Counted from the first letter of the stretch, positions 40,993 to 53,287 are shown. The stretch is DNA of 64,000 nucleotides from Leptodactylus fallax (GCA_947044405.1 CAMRHE010000157.1:3920501-3984500), one strand, 5' to 3'. Made by a program: numbers and translations. Notes: generated from the letters alone by a model not told the origin.

Positions 40993-43900
40993 CTGCAATC
41001 ATGAGAGATATGAGGTGTGAGCACAAAAGTGATGTCAATGCAGATCAGCTCTTATACACATTAGATTCTATCATTTGATATTTAGATATTAGATACTGGA
41101 GTTTTTTGTGCATAGTTTTTTCAGACCGACCCTTTGAATAAAATGCCAAATAAGTAAAAAATAACTTTTTTACTCAGAAATGTAAAAAAAAATAAAAATA
41201 AATAAATAAAAAGGTTTAGAAAATAAATACACCAGAGTAAATGCATCAAACTTCTATGGCACAAAAAAGTTGCACATTTAACCCAAACCTAAAATTGTCA
41301 TAAAGTTGTGTGAGGTGAGGGTGTGATCGGTGGTAGAGCCATCAGCCCCGCCAGAGACATCATCATTGATGCCAGTTGTCTTGCGTAAATGATGTCTGAA
41401 ATTTGCACCAGCAACAAGCTGGCATAGATTTCAGACAAGAGCACTGTGGTGGAGGATGCGCCCGATTTCTGGCGAGGCACCACCTTATCATAAATCAGGT
41501 TAATCCTTTGGTAGCACAGGGATACACAGGGACACAATAAGCAATAAAATAAAGCCAAATAAGATAATACAAATTGTATTATGCGACTTACCATAGTATA
41601 TACTTCCTGAGAACAGCTAAGCATTGATTTGTTTTGCTGTGAACAATAAGGACTTTGGTGTTTGCCTGAAATTGGAAAAACATTTGAATTAATATCTGGT
41701 TACTATAATACTTATTCAATGAACACTGCACATATTAAAAAATGTACTATATAGTTTCAGACATAGGAAGCTTTTTTTACATCTCTATTCTTTATAGCCA
41801 GGGTTGTAATGATCGTGGTCGTGGCCGGGGCCCTGCAGCACCATGATAGCAGTTGGGTAAGGTCTGGTTCCCTGACCACTATACATCTCATTAATGGACA
41901 GGGGCTGGCGTCATGTGATGTATGTACATGCCGCTGGGCCCCTTTCTAATAGAAGCCTGCCCTGGGGAGGTGACTAAAAAGAACAAATACTTATACTCAC
42001 CACTCCTGGGTTTCCGATAGTACTCCTAGAGGCATTTCCGGCTTGAGACTGAGGTCTCACCACTGGGACCTGTAACTGAGCCTCTGCGGTCACTTGGGGT
42101 GCGCTGGCATAATTATGTCAGTACGCCCCACATGACCGCTGAGGCACAATCACATGCCCCAGCAGTGACCTGTGAGGCGCGTTACCTCAGTCGCAGGCAG
42201 CTGAAGAAGATTCTGAAGAGAGACAGACAGAGCGAGGATGCGCAGGAGAGATAAGGTAAGGTGAATATAAGGGTTTGTTATTTTTACTCACCTACCCTGG
42301 GGCTCTACTTATTACATTCTAGGGTCAGAGGAGACCCCAATGTATAATAATAGCAACCAAAATGAACTGGGGGGAAAGAACCTCCCGAATATTCATCAAT
42401 ATGAATTTCGTGGGGTTTGCCTGAAGCATCTCGAGTCTCCCAGAGCATATTATACTAGGTGGAGGTGACTCTTGTGAGCATATTATACTGTGTGCGGCCA
42501 TTGTGGAGCACATTATACTGTCTGGGTGCCATTGTGAAGCATATTATACTGTGAGGGATCCCTTCACTATTTACATCACACCCCCATCTGTTTTATAGCA
42601 GCCCATGCAATGTTATTACAGGCTGTAATTACATTGCACGATCACTATAAAACAGATACCGTGCAATGTAAATAGTGAAGGGGTAAGGGCGCTCGCAAAA
42701 GCACCATGGTCCCTTCAGACAGTTATTTTATTTTATTATTTATTTTATTTATTTATATATATATTAGGCTTACTTGTAGCCCCATCATATTCTGCAGCAC
42801 TTTACACACATTGACAGTCACTGTCCCATATAGGGCTCACAATCTACATTCCCTATCAGTATGTCTTTGGAGTTGATCAGATGATCAGCAGGGGCCCAGG
42901 GTGTTGCACCCCCACTGATTGCTTTAGGACCACGCAGATCAGCTGTTTCTTGGAGCATGCATGTCCCAGTATTGTTTAAATGTTGGGTGCTGTGGTGCTC
43001 ACCCACTTTATTCTTGACAACCACATTTGTGGGTACTATAGTTATATGCCTTTCAAATATCCAAGATACCGCTGCAGCACCCATAGCCGTCACTATCAAG
43101 AATACACTGTAGGGAAGAGGAGGGGGTCCCAGTCAAAGTTTGCATCGGGGCCCACAAGACTTTAGTTACGCCACTGTGTATAGCATATCTAAAGTTTCAA
43201 ACAACTTTTAGTTTTCTGGCAGCATTTGCGTCATTGATAAATTCTGTAATATACATTATTAACGATTTTTGCCCCATTTCTGTGAAATCCTGCACGTCTT
43301 TATTCTTTCTCTTGCTTCTCTATTGAGAGCTGTATCCTACTTTTCAGTGTGTACAGTGTACAGGCTTGTGTCCAATGCAGGGGAAACAAGGGTAGGGGGT
43401 CACTTCAAACAGTTATATCTGGGACATTATAAAACATAGAAACATGCTGCTTCAAAGAGGTGATCCAAGGGTGTCAGACACCCACAATCTTCACCTAAGG
43501 ATAGGTCATCAGTTTAGATGTTGGGCAGCCATGTTGGTTGATATGTAATGGTTGGCATGCCAAAAATATTTTATGGGGTTGATGTCAGGGCTCTGTAAAG
43601 ACCAATAAAATTCCTGCACAGCAAATCTAGCCATACCTAGCAGTGTAGACTTTGTAGATGAACTGATTTATTGGAAAGGTTATGTTTTATCACAGTGGCA
43701 CATTAAAAGGCAGTGAATTATTTAGCACAAACTACTAGTATGCTGTTTGTCTAGGTATTTTATACAGTTGTATTCTAGGTTTTATGTTTGATTTCACTTT
43801 TAGAGTATATATTATATACACATCTGTCTGGTATATAACTAGTACTAATTCAGAACCCCTTCCTGACATGTGCTTTTATAAGAGTATACAGAATATCAGG

Positions 43901-46900
43901 TTTTTAAATATGGCGAATGCTTAGAAGTTGAATAAGCACCATAACTACTATGTCTGTGGTAATACCCATTATCAAAGTTCTCTCTGATCATGGGCATTAA
44001 CTGTTTCTGTGGTCTCTGTTTCAGTCGTATTGCAGCCTATGGCACAAGAGATCTAATGATCATAGGTACAAGCCCTCTAAGGGAAGCTAAAAAAAAAAAG
44101 TTAAAAAATTGCATATAGAAAGACTAAGCACAAACATATTAGGTATCCCTGCATCAGAATATGGCAGCATTTTCAAAGATTTAGATTTTTGTATTAATAC
44201 GCAACAAAAACTATATAAAATGGGTATCGCTGTGATCATGATAAATAATATAAAAAACAGGTCATTTTACTGCATAGTGAACAACGTAAATGAATCCCAT
44301 GAGAAAATAGAGTAAATGCAGTCTTTCACTAATTCAGATTTTTTTCCACCTTCCCAGTACATTGCTTAGAATATTACATAGTACCATTACAAAGTACAAT
44401 TTCTCCCACAAAAACTAGGCCCTCATATGGCTCTGTAAACAGAAAAATAAAAGAGTTATGGTTTTTGAAAGGCGAGGAGAAAAAAACGAAAATGCAAAAA
44501 ATGGCTGCAAAATACCATCTATACAATTAGAAAATGGTGACAGAGGACAGAATCAAGATGAGGTGCAACTCTCTAAATGTCCTCCTCTGACATGACCCAG
44601 CCTCTGACCAGGCTATACCTATTTTAATAATTCTTATGGATAATATTAATAATACCACTTTGTACCATGTGCAACTACCTTTTAGTTTTCCACAAACTAT
44701 AATTGGAATTTTTTTGCTATAAAAAGTTTTCATGACTATAGTGCTCCCTCTACTGGCAATTCTGAATATCACAGTGGCACAGATATTATCCAACAAATAA
44801 AGGCCTATATGACTAAGGCTTTCAAATGGCATTGCATTACTGCTGATTAGCAAAGTGGTGGCAAATCCAAACCTATAGTAGGGTGTCTGCAAATATAAAT
44901 AAGGAATTACATACATACCGGAACAGGCAGTCCTTCATATTCTAGCCTTAGCTGTGGGTCCAAGTAAACAATCTGCCAGCAGGTCTCAAATGATAGTTGG
45001 TCTGTTAAACTGACCTCTTGTAAATGGGACTTCTTACTGCTCTTAAGAAATGATTTACGGTCACTTGTCAGATGTAACTGGAAAACAAAAGCATAGCAGA
45101 ATATATGTGCATAGAAATAAAAGATGACAGACTGTGATGTGTATGTGCTAATATTTAATAATCAGTATTAAAGGAGTTGACCACAAATTTCAGGACTCAG
45201 GGAGGAAGCCGAGTAAGGTGTAAAATTAAAAAAAATAACTCATGCTCACCTTCAGTGTCCGCCGCCGCTGTCCAGTGCAGTGAGCACTGTGCCTTTGCTG
45301 GTGGAAGTCTTGTACCATACTTGACAAATGAGGCCAATAAGTGGCCACAGGTGAGGAACCAGTGACGTATGTAAGTGATGTCACCGTTTCCTTTCCTGTG
45401 GCCGTTGCCTGGCCTCAGCAGTCACGTGCAGTGCAGGACTTTCGCCACTAAAGCTACAGTATGCGCTGGTCTGGACAGCGTTGGCAGACATTGGTGTGCC
45501 AGGGACAAGTGAATATGACTTTTTTTTTTTATGTTTCACATTCCCGACCTCCTCCGAGTCTTGAAATTCGTGGCCAAACCCTTTAGCTTACAATGTACAA
45601 TATGAGCAAAGGAATCCTGAAAGGCAACTCTGTTTCAATATAAGGTAATATCAGTTGTACTACGAAACAGATTTGCAAGAGCTTGGAAAAGCCAAGTGAC
45701 AATCTGTGGGCGCTAAAATGGTAGCTAAAGTCATGAGAAAAACAAAGTAAGAAGAAAGTCACTGTAAACAAAAGTGGGCCAAAAGTCCTCCAGAATGATG
45801 TGAGCAACTGATACAGTCATACAGAAAAAGATTAGGTAAGACCAGACATATTTTATTATGTCCTACTCCTGATATGTAAAACCATAGAAGTCAAAAAGGG
45901 TGAACTTAGTTTTTGTCATGACTACATGGCTCTTAGAACAAATGAGTGGTTAGAGTTACACAATAACATAATGTATGTATTTCATTTATTACATTAATAT
46001 TTATCTAATAGGTATAAGAAGTAAAGTGATGTGGAATATGTTGGCACTATACAAGTAAGGCTATGGTCACGCCTGTGTTTGGTGACCATTCGGGGAGCAG
46101 GACTTTTCTCTCCGCATTTTTCGAGAGGAAACCAAATTATAGTCCATGGGGTCTGCGGGTTTCCACAGGTAACTGCTTTTTAAGCGGATTGGGTTTCTGT
46201 TTACAACGGAAACCCCAACGCAGGTGTGAACCTATCGTAAACTAGCTAAATAAATAAATAAAAAAAATAATATAAGCACTGGAATCACTTACATGGCCCA
46301 TGAATTCTTCTGCTGTCCTCAAGACAAAATTCTGTCCATAGCACAAAGGTTCTCCAGGTTCACTGCCATCTACACTGTCACACAATACAAATATGTACAG
46401 TCACTTTACATGTAAGGCTATCCTCACATCAGCACCGGACTATCCATTCTTCTGATCTGTCGGAGAAGCAGCAGAAAGGAAAAATGCACTGCAAAAATAG
46501 CAGACTCTATTGGAGCTCAAGGGACCCCATTGAATATAATGGGGTCTGTCGGATGTCCATTTTTTTTTTTTTTTTACTGAAATTGCCAGATGAAAAAGTC
46601 GGGCTTGTAGCACTTTTTCATGCGGTGATTTATAACATGACTTAGTACATGGAATTGTGTTCTTTATCAGAAGTCTACCAGTCCCCATCCCCAATCTCAT
46701 CCAAGTACAGGAACCCCAGGACCAAGGCTGAATACCTTCCAACAACACAGAGCTGTGCTGCGTTACACCACAGCTATACTGTCCTCTCTGTCTCCTGCTC
46801 TATATTGATCTGTATAGTAGTGAAATCTATACCCCATTTTCTATAACACTGGTCCTGGGTACAAGGTACCATAGTATTTGCTAAGTGTCATGGATAAATA

Positions 46901-49900
46901 AGATACTCAATAAGAACAATGTAGAAAAGTTCAACTTTGCTATCTACAAGCATGTGATAATAATGCCTACCTTGTAATAGTGAAGGCATTTCTGCCACAG
47001 GGTTTCACGTTGCTGCTGGCACTGACTCCACATGGTGCTGTCAGGTGACTCTTCACATTTATTGCACTTTCCTCAGGGTTTACAGATAGGGTATAGTTAC
47101 CATACACTGGAGATGGATTGCTCAGTGACTGCTCGCTGTTTTCTGGATTAAGCAACATGACCGTATCTCCAAAATGAAGAAGTCCGTCCTTACAAATGGA
47201 GAGCTCTGCCTGATTTATAGAGAAAGAAATATTATACATATTTAAGCTCAGGAAACCATTAACAAAGAATTTTACTAAAATGAGACTCTGTCATTACAAT
47301 GTAATAGTATTCCAAAGCACTATAGCCTTTGAATATTATACTGACAGGCAACCTAAAAGGCTATGCCTAGCCGCTGTGTTGCCGGTGGCTGATAAACTGA
47401 CAAAGAGAGCACCTCCCTCTCTCAAACACCTTAGATGCCATGGTCACCATGGATTTAACCTGCTGGTATGGAGCTTGGCATTTGCATTGGCAGCCATGAG
47501 CACATTCTTGTGAGCACACTAGGCAGTGCCCACAAGATCACTATTACATACAGTGCATGCCCATTCTGTAAGTGCTGCGGAATACGTTGGCCCTATATAA
47601 ATAAAATGTATTATTATTATATTATATGATGAGGAACTGATATATAAGTCACTCATTGTTAAAGGGTTAAGGGGAAGTTGGTCTCATACAAAATAGTGTG
47701 GTGAATTTGATTAGAAACAGATACAGATCAGAAATTTAAAAAAAAAGGAGAAACTCACAAACAAAAACACAAGTGACAACAGCTGTGAATATGTGTATGT
47801 CTTTCCATTATATATTTCTCTGTTTATATTCAATTTATATTCAAAACTGTTGTAAATTATACCAGAAATCTACACCGGTTCCTGACTGGCGTAAATTTTG
47901 GGCACAGAGAAGCATCTTAATAATTCAGGCACATCTCATGTCAGCAGAGGAATAGATTAAGATTGATGTAGGAAATGCCAATTTTAGTAATTTCCTTATG
48001 TTGTAAGTTGATCTCTTGCCTTTTTTAAAACATTTTTCTTCAGATTGCTTGACTTTTGTATGAGTAGCTCTCCCTTTTCTCTTTTTTCCAAGAAATCTTT
48101 CAAAAGATCCTAGATAATAAAAAAAGCATTAATATTAGCATTAATGGATGAGACTGAAGCTACAGTATTTATCTCCCTACACTCTTCTATAGGCATGGGA
48201 TACATACCTACATGCATGTGGAGATTGTCTACATTGACAGACAAGCACATACAGTCATATGAAAAAGTTTGGGCACCCCTATTAATCTTAATCATTTTTA
48301 GTTCTAAATATTTGGGTGTTTGCAACAGCCATTTCAATTTGATATATCTAATAACTGATGGACACAGTAATATTTCAGGATTGAAATGAGGTTTATTGTA
48401 CTAACAGAAAATGTGCAATATGCATTAAACCAAAATTTGACCGGTGCAAAAATTTGGGTACCCTTATCATTTTATTGATTTGAATACTCCTAACTACTTT
48501 TTACTGACTTACTGAAGCACAAAATTGGTTTTGTAACCTCACTGAGCTTTGAACTTCATAGCCAGGTGTATCCAATCATGAGAAAAGGTATTTAAGGTGG
48601 CCAATTGCAAGTTCTTCTCCTATTTGAATCTCCTCTGAAGAGTGGCATCATGGGCTCCTCAAAACAACTCTCAAATGATCTGAAAACAAAGATTGTTCAA
48701 CATAGTTGTTCAGGGGAAGGATACAAAAAGTTGTCTCAGAGATTTAACCTGTCAGTTTCCACTGTGAGGAACATAGTAAGGAAATGGAAGACCACAGGGA
48801 CAGTTCTTGTTAAGCCCAGAAGTGGCAGGCCAAGAAAAATATCAGAAAGGCAGAGAAGAAGAATGGTGAGTACAGTCAAGGACAATCCACAGACCACCTC
48901 CAAAGAGCTGCAGCATCATCTTGCTGCAGATGGTGTCACTGTGCATCGGTCAACAATACAGCACACTTTGCACAAGGAGAAGCTGTATGGGAGAGTGATG
49001 CGAAAGAAGCCGTTTCTGAAAGCACGCCACAAACAGAGTCGCCTGAGGTATGCAAAAGCACATTTGGACAAGCCAGCTTCATTTTGGAAGAAGGTCCTGT
49101 GGACTGATGAAACAAAGATTGAGTTGTTTGGTCATACAAAAAAGCGTTATGCATGGCGTCAAAAAAACACAGCATTCCAAGAAAAACACTTGCTACCCAC
49201 TGTAAAATTTGGTGGAGGTTCCATCATGCTTTGGGGCTATGTGGCCAATGCCGGCACCGGGAATCTTGTTAAAGTTGAGGGTTGCATGGATTCAACTCAG
49301 TATCAGCAGATTCTTGAGAATAATGTACAAGAATCAGTGACGAATTTGAAGTTACGCCGGGGATGGATATTTCAGCAAGACAATGATCCAAAACACAGCT
49401 CCAAATCTACTCAGGCATTCATGCAGAGGAACAATTACAATGTTCTGGAATGGCCATCCCAGTCCCCAGACCTGAATATCATTGAACATCTGTGGGATAA
49501 TTTGAAGCGGGCTGTCCATGCTCAGCGACCATCAAAGTTAACTGAACTGGAATTGTTTTGTAAAGAGGAATGGTCAAAAATACCTTCATCCAGGATCCAG
49601 GAACTGATTAAAAGCTACAGGAAGAGACTAGAGGCTGTTATTTTTGCAAAAGGAGGATCTAGTAAATATTAATGTCACTTTTCTGTTGAGGTGCCCATAC
49701 TTTTGCAGCGGTCAAATTTTGGTTTAATGCATATTGCACATTTTCTGTTAGTACAATAAACCTCATTTCAATCCTGAAATATTACTGTGTCCATCAGTTA
49801 TTAGATATATCAAATTGAAATGGCTGTTGCAAACACCCAAATATTTAGAACTAAAAATGATTAAGATTAATAGGGGTGCCCAAACTTTTTCATATGACTG

Positions 49901-52900
49901 TATAAACCTATAACCTCCCTGCTGTAGTTCCGAGTTCCATGTTAGGGCTTATTCAGCTTCTTACAGCTCTGCACAACCCTGAATTATAGTGTCACAATAT
50001 AGCACCGGTAGCAGTTTATAATGCCCAGCGTTACTTCCATATGCCTCAGAATTCATTCAGTAGCATAAGAATGTGGGTTAGAGATAATATGTGTGGGAAA
50101 CAGTGCAGCACAGAGGCCTCACATCCTGGTCACATCCTAGTACACCGCACATGATATGTCACCATGGAGTCCTGCCCTTACACTTTTCTGTTTCTTCTTT
50201 TTCTGCTGAAAGTCTCACTAAATGCATAGAGCACATGAAAGATCTTCTAGTCCTGGTAAAGACAACTCGAACATTATAGGAAGGACTCCAAGTGCTTGTT
50301 CACATCTTGTTATGTGCCTACATTCAGTGCACACTTTTCTATAGGCCTGCCAGATGCATACCCCAGACACACTGAATTGTAAGCCTGTACTGATCTCTCA
50401 GGCAATCCGAGTAGTGAGAACAGACTCAGCGCACACACCCAAGACAACCAGCTCGTGGCAGTATTATGCTTGTTATGAATGTACCCTAATATGTGGAAAT
50501 AAGACAAAGCCCATGTATGAGTTTTTCCATCCATAACACTTTATTTACCTGGCTGAGTCGATTCTCAGCCCTTTATGAGATGAGTATGTCCTATTTTTTC
50601 ATGGATCACAGGCACCACACGGCTGAGAAACTTGGTCACATGAATAACCTCTCATATATCATATATCAATTACATCCTCCATCAATGTTTGATCAATGGA
50701 GGTCCTATCAGTCAGACCCGGCAGACAATAAAGTACTGTGGCTTTTGGTAAAGTAATGGTGGCACTATGAAGGAATTGCATCACAACCCTATTCACTTGA
50801 ATGAGATGGTGTTAGCAATTGACAGTAATGCCCCTGGCCAGCAGTGGTGCTGTATTCATAAGAATTAGTGAGAGCAGTGAGCCCCAGACACAGTGATGTC
50901 ACAGTACAGGGACAATGCACACAATGATGTCACAGTACAGGAATAATGCACACAGTTATATCACAGTACAAGGATAATGCACACAGTGATGTCACAGTAC
51001 AGAGATAATGCACATAGTGATATCACAGTACAGGGATAACACACACAAAGATGTCACAGTACAGGAATAATGCACACAGTTATATCACAGTGCAAGGATA
51101 ATGCACATAGTGATGTCACAGTACAGGTATAACACACACAGAGATATCACAGGGATAGTACAGGGATAACACACACATGTCACAGTACAGGGAAAATACA
51201 CACAGTGATATCACAGTACATGGACAGCATACACAGAGATGTCACAGTACAGTCATGGCCAAAAGTTTTGAGAATGATACAAATATTAATTTTTACAAAG
51301 TCTACTGCTTCAGTTTTTCTAATGGCAATTTGCATATACTCCAGAATGTTATAAAGAGTGATCAGCTTAACAGCAATTACTTGCAAACTCAATATTTGCC
51401 TAGAAAATGAACTTTGTCCCCCAAAACACATTTCAACATCATTGCAGCCCTGCCTTAAAAGGACCACCTAACATCGTTTCAGTGATTGCTCCATTAACAC
51501 AGGTGTGGGTGTTGATGAAGACAGGGCTGGAGATCAATCTGTCATGATTAAGTAAGAATGACACCACTGGACACTTTAAAAGGAGGCTGGTGCTTGCCAT
51601 CATTGTTTCTCTTCTGTTAACCATGGTTATCTCTAAAGAAACACGTGCAGTCATCATTGCACTGCACAAAAATGGCCTAACTGGGAAGAGTATTGCAGCT
51701 AGAAAGATTGCACCTCAGTCAACAATCTATCACATCATCAAGAACTTCAAGGAGAGAGGTTCCATTGGTGCCAAAAAGGCTCCAGGGCGCCCAAGAAAGA
51801 CCAGCAAGCGGCAGGACCGTCTCTTAAAAGTGTTTCAGCTGCGGGATCGGGCTACCAGCAGTGCAGAGCTTGCTGAGGAATGGCAGCAGGCAGGTGTGAG
51901 TGCATCTGCACGCACTGTGAGGCGGAGACTCTTGGAGCAAGGCCTGGTCTCAAGGCGGGCAGCAAAGAAGCCACTTCTCTCCAGAAAAAACATCAGGGAC
52001 AGACTGATATTCTGCAAAAGGTACAGGGAGTGGACTGCTGAGGACTGGGGTAAAGTCATTTTCTCTGATGAATCCCCTTTTCGATTGTTTGGAACATCTG
52101 GAAAACAGCTTATTCGGAGAAGAAGAGGTGAGCGCTACCACCAGTCTTGTCTCATGCCAACTGTAAAGCATCCTGAAACCATTCATGTGTGGGGTTGCTT
52201 CTCAGCCAAGGGAATCGGCTCTCTCACAGTCTTGCCTAAAAACACAGCCATGAATAAAGAATGGTACCAGAATGTCCTCCAAGAGCAACTTCTCCCAACC
52301 GTCCAAGAGCAGTTTGGCGCTCAACAATGCCTTTTCCAGCATGATGGAGCACCTTGACATAAAGCAAAGGTGATAACTAAATGGCTCAGGGAACAAAACA
52401 TAGAGATTTTGGGTCCATGGCCTGGAAACTCCCCAGATCTTAATCCCATTGAGAACTTGTGGTCAATCATCAAGAGACGGGTGGACAAACAAAACCAACA
52501 AATTCAGACAAAATTAAAGCATTGATTCTGCAAGAATGGACTGCTATCAGTCAGGATTTGGTCCAGAAGTTGATTGAGAGCATGCCAGGGAGAATTGCAG
52601 AGGTCCTGAAGAAGAAGGGTCAACACTGCAAATATTGACTTGCTGCATTAACTCATTCTAACTGTCAATATAAGCTTCTGTTACTCATAATATGAATGCA
52701 ATTATATTTCTGTATGTGATAAAAACATCTGACAAACACACATAAAAACCAGAGGGCAGCAGATCATGTGAAAATATAATATTTGTGTCATTCTCAAAAC
52801 TTTTGGCCATGACTGTAGAGGGATAATACACACAGTGATATCACAGTACATGGATAACACACACAGAGATATTGCAGTACATGGATAACACACACAGAGA

Positions 52901-53248
52901 TGTCACTGTACAGGGATAACACACACAGAGATATCGTAGTAAATGGATAACACACACAGAGATGTCACAGTAGAGGGATAATACACACAGTGATATCACA
53001 GTACATGGATAACACACACAGAGATGTCACAGTACAGGGATAACACACACAGACGTCACAGCACACACACAAAGTTCATTGTGTACACTGTGACATTGAC
53101 TGCTGTCTGCAGGTTTATACAAGGTCACGAGCCCCAGCTTTATATTCCATACTACAGGCGACAATTTATCATCTGTTACCTCGTCCAGGGACACATCCTC
53201 ATTCCAGTTCCCCACCCGCACATTGGGGTTGAAGGTTCGGACACTCAT
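40812..53248 (-). CDS. CFAP161: Cilia- and flagella-associated protein 161, 7 exons
   Basis: Axonemal protein (C15orf26), known as a microtubule inner protein of ciliary doublets. Exons on the minus strand, 5' to 3': 53248-53180, 48109-48020, 47209-46971, 46374-46293, 45077-44919, 41665-41592, 40992-40812. They total 894 bp, 297 aa (human about 301), with consistent phases. Matches include VRVGNWNEDVSLDE, KDFLEKREKGELLIQ, PQLRLEYEGLPVP, and TAHTYLNGHRVEENENHWI followed by VTGNP and RPKPP. No enzyme motif is expected. Six introns; intron 2 uses GC-AG, the rest GT-AG. Convergent with ANPEP. Intron 1 (5 kb) holds two Tc1-like elements and a minisatellite. Two X-box-like motifs upstream fit control by RFX factors. 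Confidence 0.93.
41592..41665 (-). CDS. CFAP161: CFAP161 exon 6
   Basis: 74 bp, phase 0 to 2. Encodes ANTKVLIVHSKTNQCLAVLR and KYIL, aligning with human ANAKILINHCHTNRGLAAHR. Confidence 0.92.
41799..43176. mobile_element. hAT-like non-autonomous element in CFAP161 intron 5
   Basis: Starts CAGGGTTGTAATGATCG and ends 'tttagttacgccactg', its imperfect inverse. Flanks TTTATAGC (41791-41798) and TGTATAGC (43177-43184) agree at 7 of 8 positions. 1378 bp, with no transposase. It contains a 30-33 bp tandem array (42430-42550) and an L2-like fragment (42765-42875). Confidence 0.7.
42430..42550. repeat. 30-33 bp tandem repeat
   Basis: Four degenerate units around GAGCATATTATACTGTGTGC plus 'ggccattgtg'. 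Similar in wording to the array at 61115-61315. Confidence 0.75.
43185..44918. other. CFAP161 intron 5, distal part
   Basis: Non-coding. A copy of the unclassified AT-rich repeat is at 44080-44520 ('gccctcatatggctctgtaaacagaaaaataaaagagttatgg' type text). Nothing else recognised. Confidence 0.45.
44919..45077 (-). CDS. CFAP161: CFAP161 exon 5
   Basis: 159 bp, phase 0. Encodes LHLTSDRKSFLKSSKKSHLQ, then DPQLRLEYEGLPVP, aligning with human LYLSSDHRTLLKSSKRSWLQ. Confidence 0.94.
45169..45587. repeat. TTAA-type MITE in CFAP161 intron 4
   Basis: The left end TTAAAGGAGTTGACCACAAA and right end 'cttgaaattcgtggccaaaccctttag' are inverted. The GC-rich centre has no frame. Confidence 0.6.
46049..46240. 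repeat. MITE with 'TTCACACCTGCGTT' ends
   Basis: Left 'ggctatggtcacgcctgtgttt' and right 'aacgcaggtgtgaacctatcg' are inverted. A second copy is at 58905-59120. Shared inner text includes 'gcaggacttttctctc' and 'atagtcta/catgggg'. Confidence 0.65.
46293..46374 (-). CDS. CFAP161: CFAP161 exon 4
   Basis: 82 bp, phase 2 to 0. Encodes GEPLCYGQNFVLRTAEEFMG then H, matching human GQVLRYGQDFCLGITGGF. A MITE ends about 50 bp from its donor. Confidence 0.92.
46971..47209 (-). CDS. CFAP161: CFAP161 exon 3
   Basis: 239 bp, phase 0 to 2. Encodes AELSICKDGLLHFGDTVMLL then NPE...PCGVSASS and RNAFTIT, matching human DGYIHYGDKVMLVNP and PCGLSA. Confidence 0.94.
48020..48109 (-). CDS. CFAP161: CFAP161 exon 2 (GC donor)
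   Basis: 90 bp, phase 0. Encodes DLLKDFLEKREKGELLIQKS then SNLKKNVLKK. Acceptor TCTAG. The donor is AAG|GCAAGA, a GC type; no GT nearby keeps the frame and the alignment to human LKQNLLRP-MQLSV. Confidence 0.9.
48252..49900 (+). mobile_element. Tc1-like transposon, intact copy B
   Basis: 1649 bp, same ends and same length as copy A (19737-21385), flanked by TA at 48250-48251 and 49901-49902. Inserted in CFAP161 intron 1, transposase antisense to the gene. Opposite orientation to copy A, 27 kb away. Confidence 0.96.
48650..49672 (+). CDS. Tc1-like transposase, full length (copy B)
   Basis: 340 aa from [10 protein letters not shown] to the terminal SSKY, uninterrupted. D153, D244 and E279 are intact. 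Relative to copy A it carries S74, H90, K165, Y197, C212, Q292, K296 and S338. Several differences look like CpG decay in one copy or the other (Arg to Cys, Arg to Gln). Cys at 212 and Tyr at 197 lie in the catalytic core, so copy B may be the less fit version; that is inference. Confidence 0.95.
   Translation: MGSSKQLSNDLKTKIVQHSCSGEGYKKLSQRFNLSVSTVRNIVRKWKTTGTVLVKPRSGRPRKISERQRRRMVSTVKDNPQTTSKELQHHLAADGVTVHRSTIQHTLHKEKLYGRVMRKKPFLKARHKQSRLRYAKAHLDKPASFWKKVLWTDETKIELFGHTKKRYAWRQKNTAFQEKHLLPTVKFGGGSIMLWGYVANAGTGNLVKVEGCMDSTQYQQILENNVQESVTNLKLRRGWIFQQDNDPKHSSKSTQAFMQRNNYNVLEWPSQSPDLNIIEHLWDNLKRAVHAQRPSKLTELELFCKEEWSKIPSSRIQELIKSYRKRLEAVIFAKGGSSKY
50888..51249. repeat. 31-bp minisatellite, left segment
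   Basis: About eleven units of GATGTCACAGTACAGGGATA plus 'atgcacacagt'. The array continues at 52816-53065 after a transposon insertion. Related units occur at 63890-64000. It lies in CFAP161 intron 1. Confidence 0.92.
51250..52815 (+). mobile_element. Tc1-like transposon inserted in the minisatellite
   Basis: 1566 bp from CAGTCATGGCCAAAAGTTTT to its inverse, flanked by TA. It interrupts a repeat unit of the 31-bp array at 'cacagTA'. A third transposase family, distinct from copies A/B and from 615-2220. Confidence 0.94.
51623..52638 (+). pseudogene. Transposase pseudogene, third Tc1-like family
   Basis: Starts MVISKETRAVIIALHKNGLT and runs with the helix-turn-helix, GRPRK, FSDESPFRLFG and FQHDGAP blocks to a TGA at 52355-52357. 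The frame then continues with WLREQNIEILGPW and [11 protein letters not shown], and a small indel near 52490 shifts it before the tail ending at 52638. Two lesions only, so a recent loss. Confidence 0.9.
52816..53065. repeat. 31-bp minisatellite, right segment
   Basis: Continuation of the array, about eight units, ending about 115 bp from the CFAP161 exon 1 donor. Confidence 0.9.
53180..53248 (-). CDS. CFAP161: CFAP161 exon 1
   Basis: 69 bp, phase 0. Encodes MSVRTFNPNVRVGNWNEDVS then LDE, matching human GVRIGNWNEDVYLEE. Donor GAG|GTAACA. Confidence 0.94.
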
Positions 53249-53287
53249 GCTGATGGTCGCCCGGGCTCTAGTCTTCAGTGTACTGCA

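Noticed and set aside
41298..41624. 108-codon minus-strand frame near CFAP161 exon 6
   Set aside because: It overlaps exon 6 in another frame. The exon reading ANTKVLIVHS matches CFAP161 and this frame does not.
48018..48019. Sequencing error instead of a GC donor
   Set aside because: A single GT-to-GC error cannot be excluded, but AAG|GCAAGA fits the GC-donor consensus very well, so the GC-AG reading is preferred.
50888..53065. CRISPR-like array of about 31-bp repeats
   Set aside because: The units are directly adjacent with no unique spacers, and the setting is a vertebrate intron. It is a minisatellite.
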